DNA from: Bacteroidota bacterium
Lineage (GTDB): Bacteria; Bacteroidota; Bacteroidia; Bacteroidales; F082
NCBI GenBank assembly: GCA_016715945.1
Contig: JADJXJ010000001.1
Span: forward strand, 930,001-994,000
Reading direction: 5' to 3'
DNA: 64,000 bases
The notes beneath the pieces are model-generated. The model was not told the origin of the DNA. It was given only the letters and a program-made list of their open reading frames with translations, and did no database searches. The translations under genes were made by a program, and so were the position numbers. Below are positions 60,543 through 64,000 of this stretch, one piece after another. Position 1 is the stretch's first letter; each line of letters opens with the position of its first letter.

Positions 60543-61411
60543 AGGAAGATGGGCCATTTGCACCGACTTTGAGCTTGTGCGCCACTGGCAGTGGAAGCCA
60601 CAAATGAAATCCATGCCTACATAATGAACCTTATAACCTATTTTTAGACAGATATATATGTCATACCAGCGGAATACAGATCAGGACGAAACAGCAGTTC
60701 ATCTTGTGGGGGTATTGGCGTCAGCATGGTGTAGGTGATAAACTCACGCGCAATTCTCAAGACCGCAGGATTGTAGGCATTAATTTGATTACTGATTTAA
60801 AAGTCTTCCATCCCAAATTTCAATTTTAATCCTGTACAACTAGCAAATCATCACTGTCAGGTATTTAAGATAAACACCAATACGCTTGGCATTAGGTGCG
60901 ATAGGATGGTGGAGAAAAAGAACTGGGTTATGCTAATTTTTTTATGGATGTACGGAACTCTGCCACCGTATTTGTAAAAGTCAAAGATTTCAGAATGCAT
61001 CGAATGCCAAACCCAGCATTAAGCTGTCAAATTAACAAAAAAAACGTCAAAAAAAAGTAAGTAAGGAGTTATCGGTACTCGGTCAAGTACTTCGATTTGC
61101 TAATGCATGACCAATAGGTTGAATGTGACTAAATGAAACATTAATGAAAGTTGTTTTTCTGAAGTTTTGAAAAATTAAGACTTGGATGTACCTCCCATTT
61201 CGCAATCGAATATTGATGATGAGGTAAATTTTGCTTACCAGGATAATGCAAAATCTTTTAAGAATTCATGTCCATTGGTGAACAAAGATGTCCGATAATG
61301 AACAATCAGCGCACTCTATATTTCATATAAAAAACTTATTTTATTCTGCACGAGGCCGTTAGAACTTTGGCACAATTTTCAGCATTTGTAATCGAACCAA
61401 ATTGAAACACT
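60543..61411. other. AT-rich intergenic gap of about 870 bases
   Basis: No intact gene is supported. A minus-strand stretch of about 50 codons without start (60644-60796) reads NAYNPAVLRIAREFITYTML and may be the remnant of a protein-coding sequence. The rest is AT-rich with no clear repeats. The promoter of the third TonB receptor must be at its right end; GAACTTTG at about 61368 is an imperfect -7 match. Confidence 0.5.
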
Positions 61412-63796
61412 ATGTCAGGAACATCTTCAGTGTGCCAAGTAGTCGTAGCAGTTGCAATTCTTTTACTTATTCAAGGGCGAGGTTTCACACCATCAGCGCA
61501 AAATTATACTCAAACCATACGTGGGCAGGTAATTGACTCACAGACTGGTATTCCGTTGCCCGGTGCAACAATAATTCTCATCGGCACCGATCCCTTGATA
61601 GGTACAATTTCAGATGCGGATGGAAATTTCAGACTTGAAAAAATTATTGTTGGCAGGGTTGACATTGTGGTGAGCATGATTGGTTATGAGCCTGTTAGCC
61701 TCAGGAATTATTTACTTACATCAGGAAAAGAGCTGCTTCTTACTGTTAGAATGGACGAAAAAATATACCAGCTTTCAGACATTGAGGTTCGTCCGGAGCT
61801 GGAAAAACACAAGCCACTCAACGAGCTGGCCATGGTGAGTGCAAGGTCATTCACGGTTGAAGAAACGGAGCGATATGCCGGGAGTCTGGGCGACCCCTCA
61901 CGAATGGCAGCCAACTTTGCAGGCGTCTCGTCGCCCACCGACCAACGCAACGACATTGTGATAAGAGGCAATTCTCCCTTCGGTTTGCTTTGGCGCCTTG
62001 AAGGCATCGACATCCCAAACCCCAACCACTTCGGTACCATGGGGTCAACCGGGGGGCCTGTAAGCATACTGAACAATAATTTACTCGATAATTCCGATTT
62101 TTACACTGGCGCATTTCCGGCCGAATTTGGCAATGCTATGGCCGGGGTATTCGACTTGCGTTTGCGCAACGGAAACAACGAAAAACGGGAATTTACTGGC
62201 CAGGTAGGCTTCAACGGTTTTGAATTAGGTGCCGAAGGCCCTATTTTCCGGTGGAGCAAATCATCTTTCCTGGCAAATTTCCGGTATAGTACGCTTGAAT
62301 TACTTCGGTCAGCAGGCTTGAGTTTTGGCACCGGCCAGGCAGTTCCACAGTACAAAGACCTGGCATTCAAAGTTAATATACCTTTAAAATCGGGTAAAAT
62401 CAGCGTGTTCGGTATTGGTGGAATCAGCAGAATCGAAATGCTTGACAGCCAGGGCGACTCTGCTTCATATGGCTTCTCTGGAACAGATCTTCGTTTTGGT
62501 GCCTCCATGGGTGTGATCGGAATTAACCACCTACATTTTATCAGCGAACAAAGCCGGTTAAGTACCCATTTGGCCATCACAGGCCTACAAAACACCACTG
62601 ATATGGTTGACCTTGGGCATGATAAAGAAATTCCTGTGATCGTGGAGGATGACCACGAGCTTACCATTAGGTTTTCCACCGGATTGCATCATCGGTTCAA
62701 TGCAAGAAACTTCGTGCACCTTGGCACCAATTGCGACCTAAAAAATGCACGATACGTCGGAAAACAGTACCATTGGGATATTGATCGTTATGTTTACTAT
62801 ATGAATGGTAGAGGATTATTCTCTTTTGTACAGGCCTATACCGATTGGCTGCACCGTTTCAGCAACAACCTTAGTACTTCTATTGGATTACATTCCTCCT
62901 TTTTGCTTTTGAATAATGGATTTGCGCTCGAGCCACGTCTAGCAACGCGGTGGACATTCAAGCCAGGCCAGTTTTTAAGCTTTGCTACCGGAATGCACAG
63001 CCAGACGCAACCAACGGCGGTTTATCTGATGGAGGAATTGGTGGACACTTCGCAGATGGTATATCAACGCACTAACAAAGATGTAGGATTTTCGCGTAGC
63101 CTGCATTTTGTTGCTGGTTATGACCGACTGTTGGGCGAAGGACACAGACTAAAAACTGAGGTGTATTATCAATGGTTATATCATATACCTGTTTCGCATC
63201 AGCGTCCCGAATATGCCGCACTTAATCACGGTGGTGCGTTTGGCTATATCGTTTTTCATGAGTTAGTAAACCAGGGTAAGGGAAAAAATTATGGTATAGA
63301 GCTGACACTGGAAAAATTTCTCCGCAAAGGTTTCTATTACCTTATCACTGCCTCCATGTTTGAATCACATTATTGCGGGTTTGACAGCGTATGGCGAAAC
63401 ACCGCATACAATAATAATTTTGTTATCAATGCGTTGGGAGGGTTCGAATGGTCTATTGGCAAGCGCAGCCATATAGCACTCGATTTAAAAACAGTTTATG
63501 CTGGTGGGAACAGGTATTTACCGGTTGATGTGGAACAATCGTTAAAAAGGAATGGTGTTGTTTACGATTGGAAACATGCTTACGAAAACAGATACCCCGA
63601 TTATTTCAGGATGAATGCCAGAATCAGTTATCACCTCAACGGAGAAAAAATTAACCAGCAATGGGCAATCGACCTGCAAAATCTTACTAATCAAAAAAAT
63701 ATTTTTACGCAAAACTGGAATAACAGTAAGCGCAAATTAGTAACATCCTACCAGATGGGGTTTATGCCAATGTTAACCTACAAAATACATTTCTAA
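61412..63796 (+). CDS. TonB-dependent receptor
   Basis: 794 residues. N-terminal hydrophobic signal (VCQVVVAVAILLLIQG), carboxypeptidase-D-like domain (IRGQVIDSQTGIPLPGATII, about 36-120), plug (DPSRMAANFAGVSSPTDQRN, IVIRGNSPFGLLWRLEGI) and barrel ending YQMGFMPMLTYKIHF. Compared with the other two receptors, the codon use is more AT-rich, which may reflect a different origin. The ligand is unknown, and no SusD, transporter or regulatory partner is visible beside it. Confidence 0.9.
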   Translation: MSGTSSVCQVVVAVAILLLIQGRGFTPSAQNYTQTIRGQVIDSQTGIPLPGATIILIGTDPLIGTISDADGNFRLEKIIVGRVDIVVSMIGYEPVSLRNYLLTSGKELLLTVRMDEKIYQLSDIEVRPELEKHKPLNELAMVSARSFTVEETERYAGSLGDPSRMAANFAGVSSPTDQRNDIVIRGNSPFGLLWRLEGIDIPNPNHFGTMGSTGGPVSILNNNLLDNSDFYTGAFPAEFGNAMAGVFDLRLRNGNNEKREFTGQVGFNGFELGAEGPIFRWSKSSFLANFRYSTLELLRSAGLSFGTGQAVPQYKDLAFKVNIPLKSGKISVFGIGGISRIEMLDSQGDSASYGFSGTDLRFGASMGVIGINHLHFISEQSRLSTHLAITGLQNTTDMVDLGHDKEIPVIVEDDHELTIRFSTGLHHRFNARNFVHLGTNCDLKNARYVGKQYHWDIDRYVYYMNGRGLFSFVQAYTDWLHRFSNNLSTSIGLHSSFLLLNNGFALEPRLATRWTFKPGQFLSFATGMHSQTQPTAVYLMEELVDTSQMVYQRTNKDVGFSRSLHFVAGYDRLLGEGHRLKTEVYYQWLYHIPVSHQRPEYAALNHGGAFGYIVFHELVNQGKGKNYGIELTLEKFLRKGFYYLITASMFESHYCGFDSVWRNTAYNNNFVINALGGFEWSIGKRSHIALDLKTVYAGGNRYLPVDVEQSLKRNGVVYDWKHAYENRYPDYFRMNARISYHLNGEKINQQWAIDLQNLTNQKNIFTQNWNNSKRKLVTSYQMGFMPMLTYKIHF

Positions 63797-63897
63797 TCAC
63801 TATTATCCGACTAAATTTTAAAATGTAACCCTTCGGCCATGAGCCTATTTTAGGATGGGGTTGGGTTGCAGATATTTGCGCTTAAAATTTTTGGGAT

Positions 63898-63975
63898 ATG
63901 ATTCGTAAAGAGCGCAAAGACAAAATGTTTTTTTTGGTTGAGCAGTGGGAGCAAAGCGGTGTAACAGCCCCCTAA
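63898..63975 (+). pseudogene. Possible N-terminal remnant of an IS66-type accessory protein
   Basis: Twenty-five codons reading MIRKERKDKMFFLVEQWEQS, then a stop. The pattern K-x-x-x-M-F-x-L-V-E-x-W-x-x-S-G is like the beginning of IS66 TnpA-like proteins. Nothing downstream continues it within the window, so it is either a decayed element or a chance frame. Confidence 0.3.
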
Positions 63976-64000
63976 TAGGTCGGACATAATTACCAACAAA

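Overview
The window reads as a chromosomal segment of a member of the Bacteroidota, probably close to Bacteroidales. The signs are a short primary sigma factor of about 288 residues without region 1.1, TonB-dependent receptors with N-terminal carboxypeptidase-D-like domains, a PgpH-type 7TM-HD protein, WbqC, an N-terminally extended GAPDH, and repeated -7 promoter elements of the form TAnnTTTG on both strands. The exact genus cannot be told from the sequence alone.

1-15,500: a complete type III-A CRISPR-Cas locus on the minus strand. The interference operon is cas6, cas10/csm1, csm2, csm3, csm4, csm5, then two tandem CARF plus PD-(D/E)xK nucleases of the Card1/Can2 type, a small one-helix membrane protein and a small 'LSNHP' protein. 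After a 290-base gap comes an adaptation operon: a RecD/Dda-like SF1 helicase, cas1, a primase-polymerase-like protein (CAPP-like), an N-terminally extended cas2 and a TPR plus cold-shock-like protein. No CRISPR array is visible in the window. A divergent WYL regulator (15,502-16,509) is the likely local controller. Catalytic residues of Cas10 (HD and GGDD), Csm3 (Asp34), Cas1 and both Card1 proteins are present, so the system looks functional.

16,500-20,910: a DUF4407 membrane protein, an unknown protein and an HNH nuclease. They are followed by a repeat-rich intergenic stretch (duplicated dyads, a 21-base tandem repeat, C-rich minisatellites), a small KOW/Tudor-like protein, and an 862-base non-coding, highly structured insertion flanked by 35-base perfect direct repeats.

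20,900-40,090: housekeeping genes. These are truncated haemoglobin, yidC, pyrG, gap, rpoD, an HtrA protease, dapF with a GNAT enzyme, mltG and a phosphohexomutase in one operon, a lone transposase zinc-ribbon protein, thioredoxins, wbqC, a 7TM-HD protein, an NlpC/P60 peptidase, and an atypical CX6C thioredoxin next to trxB.

40,090-55,320: an FMN riboswitch with a terminator controlling a TonB-dependent receptor (candidate flavin importer), a very large second TonB receptor, an ENPP-type phosphodiesterase, a PhoD-type phosphatase, an MFS transporter, a PAP2 phosphatase, dprA, a glycosyltransferase, a hemerythrin/RIC-like protein beside a LuxR regulator with a degenerate receiver, and a flavodoxin.

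55,280-64,000: an IS1634-like element sits at the junction of a roughly 492-base duplication that copied the end of the flavodoxin gene and the end of a secreted 'asparagine synthetase B-like' gene. Then come prfC, a long AT-rich gap, a third TonB receptor and a possible IS remnant at the right edge.
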